64,000 nt of DNA from Alloteropsis semialata. Lineage: Eukaryota; Streptophyta; Magnoliopsida; Poales; Poaceae. Of the stretch, positions 21,640 to 32,999 are shown piece after piece. The notes below the pieces were generated by a model. That model was not told where the DNA came from and did no database searches. It was given only the letters and a program-made list of their open reading frames with translations. Location: NCBI GenBank assembly GCA_004135705.1, contig CM014270.1, positions 16,565,353 to 16,629,352 of the forward strand. Reading direction: 5' to 3'. How positions within the stretch are numbered: position 1 is the stretch's first letter; each line of letters begins with the position of its first letter. A program made the position numbers and the translations under genes.

Positions 21640-22899
21640 CTCTCGATCGGCCGATCCGGCACGCGCTACGCGATCGACTTGGCTGTTCCCCGTTGTGGTC
21701 TGGTCACCTTGACACCTTCACCGGCGGATGGGCGCGATTCGATTTTGAAGATAGGATTCGTGAAATGCGCAGAAATTACTAGGGAATTTGCGATGTTTTT
21801 TCCTCATGTGTGTGCTCGCGAAATGGCAACGGCATGATAGCGTGTTAGTATTCTGCTTCGTCAAGTGGAAGAAACTAAATGATCGCAAAGTCAACTGAGT
21901 CAACGTGTTTGTATCTCCGAAGTTGCTTCGACAGATATTGCTAATGTTACAGTACAAGTGAACAACATATAGACGAGGAGGACAATTTCGTAACCTAATC
22001 TTTCTGTCAAGCTGAGTGACAATTTTGCCATCACCATTTGAGTTTGAAATTCATATGAACCTGAGTACCTCCTCAATAAAGTTTCTGGTGGATTCAGACT
22101 CTGTATCAACCGGTAGCCGTTAAATATACTCTTCCACACTTTAAAGATGAGTTCAACTGATAAATAGAAAGTTCCCGTGTGAGTATTAGGATTTAGTTCA
22201 ACATATTACATATGGTTTGATAGTGTGAGCTTAATGTACGCAAGCAATTTGGCTTTTGAAATATCAGGATAACTTCAATAAAGGTTTCACAAAAAAAAGG
22301 ATAACTTCAAGAGACAAAAAAAAAATGTTTGGTATGGACAAGGCACCAAAGACATATACACTCAAATACAGATGGTGGAATTGCCCTAATTAGAGAATTT
22401 AGTAAAAGAGTGGAAACTTATATAGGTAAAATGTTTTGCGGCCATATTTCCTGGTTGTTTAATTGTTTTATCCTAGTTACAAGTTTAAAAATACAATTTT
22501 TTTGAAAAAGAATTGGAACTTGCTTTCTATTTTACAAAAGAAGTGGATGCAGCAGACTCTGAAAGATTTGGAGGGCAAGCAAAGCAGCAAAAAGGAACTG
22601 AAATGGTTTTTCATAGCTCTGCAGTTCTGCACTGCATGTTGTTTGGATAGCTTTTTTTAAAAAAAACAACGAGCGTTGTGCGGATAGCTTGATCATATTG
22701 AAAAAATTGTGCAATTCTGAAGCTTTGGCAAGTGATGATCATATTACATCGGCTGTGATACTGATGCGTGTCAATTGAGGTAATCTCTGCTCAGGGAAAC
22801 CAGTTTTACTGATCAATGTTGACCGTGCTAAGCTGGGGGCTAAGTTGCTGATCAATTGGCATATTTACTGTACCCATGTTGATTTAGACTACCCGCAGT
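21640..22899. other. Intergenic, AT-rich
   Basis: Upstream flank of the RING gene followed by AT-rich DNA with poly-A runs near 22290 and 22315. No gene or clear element boundary was found. Confidence 0.4.
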
Positions 22900-23354
22900 G
22901 GGGTACTGTAAAACGCACGCTATCCCTTTAGCGTATCCTTTACCGTAAAAATCCGCTGCAGCGGCATCCGGTAATCGCGCTTCCGCTATTCCCAGCGGGA
23001 TAGCGGAGTCCGCTACGCTGCGGCCGGCCCCACCCGCCCTCTGCTCGCGCCGCCCGGAGGAAGAGTCCGCGGAGAGAGAGAGGGGGAGGCCGACGCCGAT
23101 GCTGCCCTGCGCCGCGAGAAGGACCGCCGCCTCCCCTGCTCGAGTTGGACGGGAGGTCCGGAGCGCCAGCCCGCGGAGGTCCCGGCGCTCCTCGTCCTCC
23201 TTGCGGCATGGAGGGAGGAGGGGAGCAGGGGCCCGGAACTGCTGCCGCGCCGGCGAGGAGGGAGCCGTGCTGCTCCGAACGCTGCCCCTGCCTGCCTCGC
23301 CCCGTACGCCGCTGCTGCGCCAGGGCCGCCGTGCCAGGAGCCCCGCCATCGCCG
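22900..23354. other. GC-rich segment cut by an assembly gap
   Basis: Begins with a motif of the type CCCGCAGTGGGGTACTGTAAAA, which resembles ends of grass miniature elements, then becomes strongly GC-rich. Long frames exist on both strands and run into the N gap, so they cannot be judged. Confidence 0.35.
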
Positions 23355-23489
23355 NNNNNNNNNNNNNNNNNNNNNNNNNNNNNNNNNNNNNNNNNNNNNN
23401 NNNNNNNNNNNNNNNNNNNNNNNNNNNNNNNNNNNNNNNNNNNNNNNNNNNNNNNNNNNNNNNNNNNNNNNNNNNNNNNNNNNNNNNNN
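23355..23489. other. Assembly gap (135 N)
   Basis: Run of N. Any open frame through it is meaningless. Confidence 0.99.
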
Positions 23490-23995
23490 GAAGAATATTA
23501 AGAGAAAGTGAGACGATGGCTCGAAACAAAAGAAGTTTGTAGGTGCGAGCTGTGTCGCCTTCCTATGGGCCGTTACATTGGACCTAATCATATAGTATAC
23601 ATGAAACAAACGACATGTAACGGAATGTGGTATGCGTTCAAAGTGCTTACGCTCCAATCTTGCTGAACAAACAGCTACATTTGGCCAATTTCAAAGGCAT
23701 TGAACAAAATAAGGACCTCTGAGCCAATCAGCAATTCCTCCATAGAAGGTAATTTTTTTTCAAATCTAAAAATATGCTCTATAACTACAGGCAACATCAA
23801 TTCAATTACAGAAAAATAGAGGGTGGCAAGCGTAAAAACAGAAAAATTGCAAGAGACGCCCGTTGCGTCGACCAATCGCTTCACGCACAACACAAGCCAC
23901 CCCTAACCATGGTTATTCGCTAATCCGCCGTCCTTAACCCATCCTCACCCCCTACTTGAAGGGGCACCACCCTGCGCACGAACACACAGCACGGA
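23490..23995. other. Intergenic, no recognisable gene
   Basis: Mixed-composition DNA between the gap and the GC-rich block; nothing recognisable. Confidence 0.4.
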
Positions 23996-23999
23996 CGCC

Positions 24000-24460
24000 A
24001 AGAACAATTGAAGAAGCGTGAGTGGGAGCTGGGAGGCAGAGCCGGCCAGTGGGGCGGCGGGAGGTGGGCGCTTGGTTCCAGCGACTGAGAGTTGCTGGTG
24101 CTGTGCCGGGCGCCGGACAGGGACGGGTGGTGGTGCCTTCTGGGAGAGCGGCAGCGGCGGCGCCGGCGCGGTGCCACATCTGCGACTCCGACGGCGGCAG
24201 GCCACCATTCCCGAAGCTCCGCATTGGATCAGGTACGGCTGGGTGCTCCTTCTCCCGCATTTTCCTGGGGTTGTCCGAGCAGCAGCGCAGCCGCGAGTCG
24301 ATCTCCAGCGGAGCATCCGCAGCCGCGAATCGACCTCCGCCCGAGCTCCGGCGGCCGCGAATCGACCTCCGCCCAAGCTCCGGCGGGTGCGAATCGACTT
24401 CCGGTTGGTCCAGCGAGCTGTCCGTGAAGAGGGCGGAGACGTCGGATGGCGCCAGTAGTG
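24000..24460. repeat. GC-rich block with ~33-bp imperfect tandem repeat
   Basis: About four imperfect units of GAATCGACCTCCGCCC plus an AGCTCCGGCGG half lie between 24295 and 24405. All six frames stay open for long stretches simply because of this composition. It may be the 5' end of a gene or a captured leader; an intron-like AT-rich stretch follows. Confidence 0.45.
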
Positions 24461-24700
24461 TCCATGCTATTCTTCTCTCTCTTGATGTGATAGCATTTTA
24501 GCCATTTGCTTCTTCGTCTGCTTCTAGTAGTAGCGGATCTGTGTCCATCGAGCTGTGGAGCAGGATTTGTGCCTTTGCAGCTATCCGCAGACCCTAGTAG
24601 CGTAGATTCAGCTCAAGGAGTGTGGTGTGCCTGTAGTAAAAGGGCCACCTTTGGCACTTGTTTACAGTTTTGAATAACCCTTATGGGATTAGATGAGGCA

Positions 24701-24772
24701 GTTGATTCATTCAGCTAGGAAGAACTGAGATGTGGTAGCTGATACATTCAGCTAGGAAGAACTGAGATGTGG
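24701..24772. repeat. 36-bp tandem duplication
   Basis: Two near-identical 36-bp units share the core TTCAGCTAGGAAGAACTGAG. Confidence 0.8.
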
Positions 24773-25081
24773 GTTTTGAGGTTCCTTATTTCAGTTTCCG
24801 TGTGGGATTTTAGTGTCATGTCTGGATCTCATCAGTTGACAGAGGTTCAGGGTAAGCAAACGTAGGTGCTATTGATGGAAGAGAGTGATGGGGGGACAGC
24901 TCGAATCTGAAATGATAAAACTGGAAAAGATGCACCTATCTTCAACAAACATATCATAGTATCAACTTTCAACATGTACATTAAAAAACAACCTTATAGT
25001 CAACAATTATAAGGAAAGTGGTAGTCCACTCTTTGTGTGTCCCAACTTTTTCTTAACAAATATGGATGCTTACTTTAGTCA

Positions 25082-25223
25082 TGTGTAATGTTGGGGTTTC
25101 CCGATTGTGTCACTGCCTGAGTGTATCATGAGGAAACTTCCTTATCTTCTGTTGTGTAATGTTGGGGTTTCCCGATTGTGTCACTGCCTGAGTGTATCAT
25201 GAGGAAACTTCCTTATCTTCTGT
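25082..25223. repeat. 71-bp perfect tandem duplication
   Basis: Units 25082-25152 and 25153-25223 are identical as far as I can see. Each starts TGTGTAATGTTGGGG and ends CTTATCTTCTGT. This is a recent event or an assembly duplication. Confidence 0.85.
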
Positions 25224-25483
25224 TTTATGCTTCATGTGGAACAAGAATGATGCTAGAGTGTTTTTTAAGTTATGAGGATATCATTCTTTTCTTGTTTCGA
25301 TACTTGTTAGTTGTTCATTTCTTCTGACTTGGGAATATGATGATAACCTCATCTTATTCTTGTCTGTTCTTGCAGGATCTAGCGATCAACAAGCAAACTT
25401 GCCCAGTTTCAAGCTAACCACATCAGCTGAATTTGCCGAGCTGGACACAAATAGACAGGGGTCGTCTGTGGGTTGTACATGCC

Positions 25484-25745
25484 CTAAAAGCAGATATCAT
25501 GAAAATAAATTGTGTACATTCATGTTGCAACCAGTCACCATGTAAACACTATGCCGCAAGCCAACCTGGATAGGATAATACTATACACACCTGTTGTTGC
25601 TCCCAAGGTGAACCCTTGACTTGTGAGCTATTTTGGTTTGTCACGACTTACTCTCTCTGTTTTCCCTTGTATTGAGTCACACAAATATTGCAAGGCTCTT
25701 CGCTTGCTCAGCTCCTCTGCCCTGGTATTTCGGGTATTCTAATCC
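25484..25745 (-). repeat. F-box-associated repeat, reverse-oriented copy
   Basis: Reverse complement of the repeat array upstream of F-box gene 1. Landmarks are ATAAATTGTGTACAT, GTTGCAACCA, GTTGTTGCTCCCAAGGTGA, GTCACAAC-type block and ATGCAAATATTGCAA-type block. Confidence 0.7.
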
Positions 25746-25929
25746 TTTGATTGCTTTCATTCCTTCCGCTCTTACTATTACTAATTAGATACTTCTTTTG
25801 AAACTTCTATGTTAATTCTCACGAGACGCGCTAGAAAAAAGATAAATCCTAAAAATTCTCACAAAAATCAGAAATATCTAACCATCCATCTGTAGACTCT
25901 AATCATCATACCCAATAGATCTATTATAT

Positions 25930-26215
25930 TTTTTAAAAAATTACCCACTTTTGACATTGTGAAAATAGCCTCAAGTAACTCGCTAAATATATATGTAAAT
26001 TACCCAGCTCTGTCATTATGAAAAATAAACTAAATTAACCCCCTAATATTTATCTAAATTACTCACCTATGCCATTATAAAAATAATTTACAGTAACACC
26101 CTAAATTTGCATCTAAATTACGTGCATTTTCTATTATTAAAAAATAACATGTCACTATAAAACTATCCCCAAGTACTCGAATATATGATGCTAAATTACA
26201 TATTTGTTGCATTAG
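25930..26215. repeat. ~60-bp AT-rich minisatellite
   Basis: Four to five diverged units of about 59-62 bp, each starting TAAATTACCCA- or similar, with a central CATTATGAAAATAA and then a TAACCCCCTAAAT block. Non-coding. Confidence 0.7.
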
Positions 26216-26619
26216 TTGTTAATATAGAAAATATTAATTTAGGATATGTATGGATAATGTGTCTCACCATGTAGATCAATATAAATGCAAATAGGAAATG
26301 ATGAAAATACAGATTTCTATGTTCAACACTTTACTCAAACTCTAAGCTTGAATAGAAATTATCTACATATATCATTAAAAGTTACCAATATGTAATTCTA
26401 AATTATATAATTCTATCACTGTTAATATGAAAAAATGCTAACTTATACCAATTTCATGTTAAATGTGTAGCTCAAATTGAGGATTCAATAAAACACATCT
26501 AGAAGTACGATTTAAAGTGAAAAATATATAATTAATAAGAGATAGAGCAAGGTAAATAATTATTATTATTATATATGGATATAGACTTTGTGTAGAATTT
26601 TGATACTCATGTATTCTAA
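26216..26619. other. AT-rich intergenic DNA
   Basis: Very AT-rich with no recognisable gene. It may belong to the same element as the minisatellite. Confidence 0.4.
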
Positions 26620-27340
26620 ATTATTAGCTTATGTGGGAGCACGGGTTGATGGACTAATGCACTCGAAGGATTGAAAAGTTGAGCACATCCTTCCCCATAT
26701 GCCTCTCATACCACACAAGTATTAACTATGTACAAGTTCTAAAATGATCTCATATCCAGACCACTCATCCAAAAGCAAAAAAAATGACTTGTGTACAAAT
26801 GCGTTGCAAACCAACCACCGTATTAATACACTGCAGGCCAACTTGGACACGATAATCTCATACATATGACATGTGGTCACGAGGGGAGCTCTTGACATGT
26901 GAGCTCTCTTCGTTTATCACAACTCACTTAACCTGTTTGCTCTGTTTTAGAGTCATGCAAATATTAGGCTATGTGCAGCGGTGCTCTCTAAATTTCACCC
27001 CCAAAAGCAATATTTGAAGGACCTCTTAAAAAATTCCATCCTCTAAAAGAGATTGCATTGCAATGATACCCTCTAAATTTCACCCTCCAAAAGAATATGG
27101 TAGGGGAGGATAGAGGACCCTGGATATATAGGGGAACATCCTGGTGACCTCCATTTTAGAGGGTACTTTAGAGGCTACCATTGCATGATTCTTTCTGACA
27201 ATAACCTTTAAATTTAGAGGTCCAGGAGGTTTTAAGGGAAACCGTTGCACGTTACAATGCTGTGAAGGATAGAGAAATTGAGCGCAAACATCCTTTGCCA
27301 TATATCTCTCATACCACAATTATTATTCAGTTTAATTAAA
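26620..27340 (-). repeat. F-box-associated repeat, reverse-oriented copy split by a MITE
   Basis: Same family as 13620-15350, reverse complement, with all landmarks present. The copy is interrupted exactly at TTA (26964-26966) by the MITE at 26967-27251 and resumes at 27252. The join gives AAATATTACAATG, close to AAATATTGCAATG in the reverse complement of the intact copies, so the empty site is confirmed by the paralogs. Confidence 0.75.
26967..27251. mobile_element. Tourist-like (PIF/Harbinger) MITE with TTA target duplication
   Basis: 285 bp. The left end starts GGCTATGTGCAGCGGT and the right end, reverse-complemented, CGTGCAACGGT, so the inverted repeat is imperfect. TTA duplicates flank it (26964-26966 and 27252-27254). 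The interior repeats TCTAAATTTCACCC. Confidence 0.7.
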
Positions 27341-27392
27341 AAAGAAAGTAAAATACATACTCCAGGACGGCGCCACATCCAATGTGAAAACC

Positions 27393-28622
27393 TTACTCTA
27401 CTGGATTCTGAGGTGAATGTTCTTGATGCAGTCCTTCACTATCACCTGCATCTAATTTTGGGAAGACCGGAGGCCAGACCATCATGAACGGATGAATACA
27501 CAGAGCCAAATCGTCCAGAGGGTGCCTCTGGTAGACCACCTTCACCTCTCTGCTCTTGACATTCAAGTACACGATGACGCCGGTTTCTCCGAACTCCAAG
27601 AACACGAACTCAGCGTTGTCCCCAACGCCGACCACCCACACATCGCCCTGCTCCAAACCCTGCTCTATGAGATGGCCACATGTCTCGAGCAGGGAAATGG
27701 TGTCCCTGAGAACCCACTCGCCGGCGCCGCTTCCAGCGCTGAGGTCATTCATCCTGGAGAGCCAGACGGTGAGCTTATCTTCCCTAACATGGAAGAGGTA
27801 GAGAACAGAGTCATCTCCCCGGCAAGGGGCAAGGTTGGCCGGATCCTCATATTCCACGCCTTCTGGGAAATCGATGACGATGAATTTGTTGCTGGCCATG
27901 TCTAGTGCAAGGATGTATCCTGCCCTGGTCAGCATGTAGATCTTCCCGCGCATGAGCACAGACATCTTGAATATCTCCACCGGCGGCCTAGCGAGGTTAG
28001 CAAAGGCTACACAGTGCGAGGTCCAGGAGCCGGCCCGCAGGGCAAGTACATGCACAAAGACAATCTTGTCCCTGTTCTTGATGTCGACGCGGTAGCACGA
28101 GGAGTCGTCGTCTTCGTCGTCAGGGAGAAGCATGGCGTGAGGGTCCCTCTGCCAGGTGGTGGGAAGCTGCGGCGGCGTGTCTTCGCTAGGATTCTTCAAC
28201 GGTTTCCGCACAGCAGGGACAAAGGCGGCGTCGAAGGGTTTCCCGAATCCATAGAGGACACGGTCATTGCGGCAATCCCAAATACTCAACTGGAACATAC
28301 CCATGCCATCAAATTGAAAGTTACCATGACGGAGCGCAGCTGCAAGCTCGGGCCTTGAGGCATCAGACAGCGGCACGAACTCTGGTTTCATGAAGGCATC
28401 ACCCGAGATGTAGATCCCAAGTAGGTGGGGTGATTGCCGCGAGCGGAAGTTGCGGATGGTGGCCGGGTGGGAGGCGTTTTGGAGCCAGTGCTTGCTGGTG
28501 AGTGCGGCACAAATAAGAGAATTTGTGCAGTGGAGGCGGCCAAGGATCTCACCTAGAAGACCATCATTGTTCAACACCTTCGAAGCAGAGGAGTCGTCTT
28601 GCGCAGACACCGGAGGAAGCAT
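27393..28622 (-). CDS. F-box protein (grass-expanded family), copy 2
   Basis: Single-exon gene, 409 residues, clearly paralogous to F-box gene 1 along its whole length (LNNDGLLGEILGRLHC, RSRQSPHLLGIYI, IWDCRNDRVLYG, GKIYMLTRAGYILALDM, VGVGDNAEFVFLEF). ATG 28622 is used because it aligns with the start of copy 1; an in-frame GTG 21 bases upstream has no support. It lacks the poly-Glu insert of copy 1, having only a short linker there. Its C-terminus runs past the copy 1 stop, reading a Trp codon where copy 1 has TAG, and adds about 27 residues rich in Pro and Gln. Expected role: substrate adaptor of an SCF ubiquitin ligase. It is transcribed toward copy 1, 10.7 kb away, so the pair is an inverted duplicate. 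Confidence 0.85.
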   Translation of the reverse strand: MLPPVSAQDDSSASKVLNNDGLLGEILGRLHCTNSLICAALTSKHWLQNASHPATIRNFRSRQSPHLLGIYISGDAFMKPEFVPLSDASRPELAAALRHGNFQFDGMGMFQLSIWDCRNDRVLYGFGKPFDAAFVPAVRKPLKNPSEDTPPQLPTTWQRDPHAMLLPDDEDDDSSCYRVDIKNRDKIVFVHVLALRAGSWTSHCVAFANLARPPVEIFKMSVLMRGKIYMLTRAGYILALDMASNKFIVIDFPEGVEYEDPANLAPCRGDDSVLYLFHVREDKLTVWLSRMNDLSAGSGAGEWVLRDTISLLETCGHLIEQGLEQGDVWVVGVGDNAEFVFLEFGETGVIVYLNVKSREVKVVYQRHPLDDLALCIHPFMMVWPPVFPKLDAGDSEGLHQEHSPQNPVE

Positions 28623-28701
28623 CGTCACTTTGGAAGGGATCACTCATGGGATTGTTGGTTGCTCTTAGCGATCTGTGTTCTTATTTCCATTGTGGGAGCT
28701 A

Positions 28702-28709
28702 ATTTTATA
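28702..28709 (-). promoter_or_regulatory. TATA box of F-box gene 2
   Basis: On the minus strand TATAAAAT sits about 85 bp before the ATG at 28622, a position comparable to copy 1. Confidence 0.6.
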
Positions 28710-28734
28710 GCACCAGACTCTTTATGGTTGAACG

Positions 28735-29335
28735 GTAGTAGTGATCTCAATAAATTATGAATATCCGTGCCGAAAACAATTGCCGCATGGCACTACCTCC
28801 AACGACATGTGTTCCACAATGATATCATATCCAAGCCACTGGTCGAAAAAGATACCCTGGGACCAGCGGATATCATATAAATAAATTGTGTACATCAATG
28901 TTGTAAGCAACCACCGTCTACACTACACCAAATGACACCTCTTATATGATAACCATGTACACACGCCATCCGGTCCAAAGGCGTTTCCACCACTGCTAAC
29001 ACCTATGCTTGCTCCTAAGATGGACGCTTGGCATGTAAACTCTCTTTGTATGTCACAACCAACTTGCTCAGTTTGCTCTATTTCCTTGTCATGCAAATAC
29101 TTAAATTGCAGCGAAGAATGGTTGAAAAGTTGGGTGCAAACATCCTTCCCCGCATACCTCTCTTACTACACAAGTATTAACCATGATTGGAAAATTAATG
29201 ATAGCCGTGCATATCTAGGCCATTGATCCAATAGCATACCTTGCAAAATGGTAGATAGCACATAAATAAATTGTGTGTTTTTATGCTATGCATGACTATC
29301 TTCTAAACACTACATCGTAAGGCATTTTTTTATCA
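28735..29335 (-). repeat. F-box-associated repeat upstream of F-box gene 2
   Basis: One to two units of the same family as 13620-15350, in reverse complement, so upstream of the gene in the same relative orientation. Landmarks: GTTCCACAATGATATCATATCC, ATAAATAAATTGTGTACAT, TGTAAGCAACCACCGTCTA, GTCACAACCAACTTGCT and CCTTCCCCGCATACCTCTC. Confidence 0.75.
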
Positions 29336-30215
29336 ATAATCTCATCCACACGCTGTATCCCCACCAATATTTAGGCGTGAAATCATGGTCTCTCTGTGCC
29401 GCCACGTACGCACATGATTTTGTAGAAAGGTCCTTCGACTTTTCGTACATCAACCCACCATCTAGGGAAGCCCTTATGCTACAGCAAACATGCTTGTTTT
29501 ATTTTTTCACCCCTGTCATAAAAAATATTTAAACATGAAGAATGAAAAATTCGGATTTCGTGTCGTTTTTGTGGCACACGGCCACCATCGCTTTTGCAAA
29601 CACACCCTCGCCTCCCTCTGCCCGCGATACTCGCAGGCATCCGAGCCCGAGCTGCCCCTCGCATTCCTCTTTCTCCTTCGTTCTATTTTTAGGGAAAAAA
29701 GTGCCTACCTTCCTCTCGCCGGCTCGCCGCCACACCGCCTCTCTCCCATCCACCTCCCTCTCACCGCATGCTCCTCGCGCCACCGTCGCCCCTGCCTCCT
29801 AGGACATCTACATCCTACGGGCGGTCCAATAATCTATATAACCTATATAGATGCACCCCACTAAGACTCATTAACTTTATTTTTCTCAACATGCAAGTTA
29901 TCCATATCATATAGTAATCCACTATATCAGACACCACGTCACCTTCCACTAGGACCATCTATTTATGTCTTCCATCAATTTTATGTGACTAATAGCATCA
30001 GTGCATGCAATTTATTAGTTTTAAGTACCGCACTACAAAATTCCTACGGTAAAAATACATGGAGGATCAATCATTTAAGAGCCGTCTCTCTAAACAAAAT
30101 GAACATGTTTTCATGTATGATATTGTTTGCAAAACAAAATTGCCATTCAATAATAATCTTAATGTTTGTACTTTCAAATCTCACCTTAAAATTTTGTTTA
30201 AGAAATTTCTGCAGC
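29336..30215. other. Intergenic DNA
   Basis: A CT-rich block at 29590-29800 gives open frames on both strands without a recognisable domain. The rest is AT-rich. No gene call is made. Confidence 0.4.
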
Positions 30216-30219
30216 AACG

Positions 30220-30440
30220 GGGTATCACCCAGCAACACCTGTTGCTGCCCCAAGGTGAGAGCTTTGCATGAAAGCCCTTTTTTTCTGTTAACACCCGCTT
30301 ACTCGGATTGCTCTGTTTGGCTGTCATGCAGATACGGTGATGCACTGAAGGATCCAAAAGTTAGAGCAAACAACCTGCCTCATGCACCTCACATAACACA
30401 AATATTAACCATGACTAGAAAAATAAACTACCAGCGGTGC
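30220..30440 (-). repeat. F-box-associated repeat, outlying reverse copy
   Basis: Contains the CAACACCTGTTGCTGCCCCAAGG, CACCCGCTTACTCGGATTGCTC and GTCATGCAGATAC blocks in the family order. More diverged than the others. Confidence 0.6.
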
Positions 30441-30829
30441 ATGTACATGTACGTGTGCCACATGATTGCTAGCTTTCTGCAGGAAATCGACGTAATGCTT
30501 TGGATGTATGCTTCGAAACTGATTGACATTCGTATATCAACAATTTATGGTTTTAGCTTTCAGGCATCTCTCGGCAAGTCGGCGTCAAGAATTGAAAAAA
30601 GAATAGAAAACTAGAAGGGGCAAGAACACCTCACACCACTCGCGCTGGCGACGGCAGAAACACGTGGCACCGTTAATTGTAAGGAAAATGGCTGCATATG
30701 TCACTATATCGTGATTCTGGTGAATGGAATTAACATGTTGTGAAGTGCATATTTATAGGTATTTTACGTCCAATGATGAATTTCAAAGCATCATGGCCAA
30801 AAACCAGATATTGAATTATTTGTAGCATC
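30441..30829. other. Intergenic, nothing recognised
   Basis: No gene or element boundary seen. Confidence 0.4.
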
Positions 30830-32060
30830 CAAGACATGTCTTGGCAAAAGAAAGCAAAGAAGGGGCTTGAGTTAATTGAATTGGAGGAAACCGGCAGAGT
30901 TTCTACACGCCAGATGATCTGGCGAGAGAATATTCCATCGACGGAATATTACCCCAAAAGCAATAATCTGGCGAGAGAATATTCCATTGTTATTGTTTGT
31001 ATACCCATCAGACATTCTGTAAAATCGAATTAAGTTGAGGACAAAAGCAAAACTATTGTACATAGTGGAAGGTCCGGTAGTGGACGGTGAAGAGTACGCC
31101 AGAGTAACTATGCAGTAAGAATTTTGACTTGGAGTTCAATTTCTACATGGAGGAAGATCTGCCAATATACGATGAAGTTTTGGGTGAGTTCAGCCGACCG
31201 TTAAACAGAAAATGACAGTTGGGAAAAGGAATATGGAGGATGTTCCAGCGATGGCTTTGTAACAACGACAGATCATCTGGCATTCACTGCAAAAGCGAGT
31301 CCTTTTTGCAATGGCTACTTCAAGCCTTTGGCCTATTGATACCACCCCACTTGCCATTTCAAGGGGCTAGAGTTTAGGAGAGTACATCTAGAAATAAAGG
31401 ACATCCAAGCCACCCAAGTGCATAATTGATCATATAAATGCGATTAGCACACTCTTAGTGAGTAATTAGTGCTGGGATAGGCCTAGAGAGAGTTTGCAAG
31501 GAGTGTTGCCTCGTGCATGGTCCTTTGAGTGAACCACCTGCACACGGATCTTGGTGTGTCGGCCCCTTGGAGTCTTGATGACTCACGGGCAAGTCTTCGA
31601 CCCTGACCCTCAGTGTGGTGTGGAGCGACGGCGGCGACTTTGTGTGGGGGACAAGGTGACCCCTCCTTGGTGGGGAAGTTACATAGTGAAGGCGGTATCA
31701 AGATATCCAGAAGAGTAAGTTGATGATTGTCTTATCTTAGTGACTTGTTCATCATCCTTCTTGACTACCATTTGTGATGAGTTCAGGCATTGACTGGAAA
31801 GTAAGACTTGACGACCAGAGTGTATCCTTTGTGAATCTCCAAAGTGGAGTAGGCTTTGCTTAGTGCCAACCAAACCACATGATAAAAATTTCCGTGCCAA
31901 GTTTGCATCCTTCTAACCCACTTACTTATGTTTCCGCATTTCATTCTTGATCTTTTGTGAAACTCTTTATGGGTTGGTGCAAAAACTTATGGAAACCTAT
32001 TTACACATCTAGATAAAATATTTTAGTTCACATTTATGCAATTAGTCAAGAAGATAAAGA
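30830..32060 (+). repeat. Decayed LTR-type repeat, copy 2
   Basis: Direct-orientation partner of 18380-19345 (see that entry for shared blocks). It includes a local repeat of TCTGGCGAGAGAATATTCCA at 30917 and 30968. As with copy 1, a RING sequence of clade A follows on its right within 2 kb. Confidence 0.5.
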
Positions 32061-32108
32061 TAAGGTTTTAAGTTGCCTAAGTCATCCACCTCTAATGTTA
32101 GGCTAATA

Positions 32109-32366
32109 CTCCCTCCGGTTTTTTTACATGTCATATTAGGTTTGTCCTAAGTCAAAGTTATTCAACTTTGACCAAGTTTCTAGAAAAAATATAATAACAT
32201 CTACAATTTCATATTTGTTTACGTGAATCCATCATATAATATATTGCAATAGTACATATTGTTGGTATGATAAATATTGTTATATTTTTTCTATAAATTT
32301 AGTAAAATTATGTAACTTTGATTTAGAATAAATCTAATACGACATCTATTAAAAAAACAGAAGGAG
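32109..32366. mobile_element. Stowaway-like MITE
   Basis: 258 bp, starting CTCCCTCCGG after TA and ending with the imperfect reverse complement of CTCCTTCTG; the right TA has become TG. The AT-rich interior with TTTGACCAAGTTT is typical of this Tc1/mariner-derived family. Confidence 0.75.
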
Positions 32367-32367
32367 T

Positions 32368-32960
32368 GCAAACACCGAGTGGGCAGACCCGGCACGTCGA
32401 GTGATCACGCAGCCACTGGTCGACGCAGTGCTGGCGGACCATGCATGTGCAGGCCTGCAGGCACACCAGCAGCCGCTTCACCATCTCCGCCTCCACCCCC
32501 CCGCCGATCGCCAAGGCATATCGCACACTCGGACGCGCCAGGTAGCCTGGCGCCGCGTCCTGCTGCTCATAAGCCAGGAATGATGTCGCCGGCGGCCGCG
32601 GCTGCCACACGTGCTCCGGCAGTGGCTACTGTTAGCCACACCGCGCGTGCCCATCGGCACGGCAGGTGCAGCAGCCATCCGATCCGACTCCCACACTGGC
32701 AGCGCCGGAGCGCGTGACCGCGGACCACGGGAATAGGGCGCCACAAAACATGACGGAGGCGGCGGCGTTGAAGCTGATCCAGAGGATTGTTGTAGATGGA
32801 GACTATGACGAAGCCGGTGTGGTGTGTTGTGGGAGTTAAACTGCTTGGTCTTGAGAGGGTGTTGACTGTTGAGTACACAAGACAGGTTGATGTTGATCGG
32901 AGCAAGCAGAGAGCACGAAAATTCCCGAGGTCCAAACTTGTGGCTTCCGCGGAAATGCAA
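32368..32960 (-). pseudogene. RING-H2 (ATL-type) pseudogene, clade A
   Basis: On the minus strand the second half of a RING is still readable (VKRLLVCLQ, then CVDQWLRDHSTCRVC), but the first Cys pair is lost, the HxxH part is damaged by an insertion, and frames change several times towards the N-terminus. Upstream, 32905-32945 matches the flank of the intact copy at 35938-35980 (AGCACGAAAATTCCCGAGGTCC), so this is a duplicate that included promoter DNA. A Stowaway MITE lies against its 3' end. Confidence 0.75.
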
Positions 32961-32999
32961 ATTGTTGAGCCTGTTGAAACCGTGAGACTACTCCTCGAA

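Noticed and set aside
22852..23657. Frames of 118-225 codons around the 135-N gap
   Set aside because: They run through N and GC-rich sequence open on both strands; no domain.
24018..24501. Overlapping frames of 111-159 codons in the GC-rich block
   Set aside because: All frames are open because of the ~33-bp tandem repeat and GC content; no domain supports any one of them.
29490..29864. 124-codon frame in a CT-rich block
   Set aside because: Other frames and the opposite strand are equally open; Ser/Pro/His content reflects composition.
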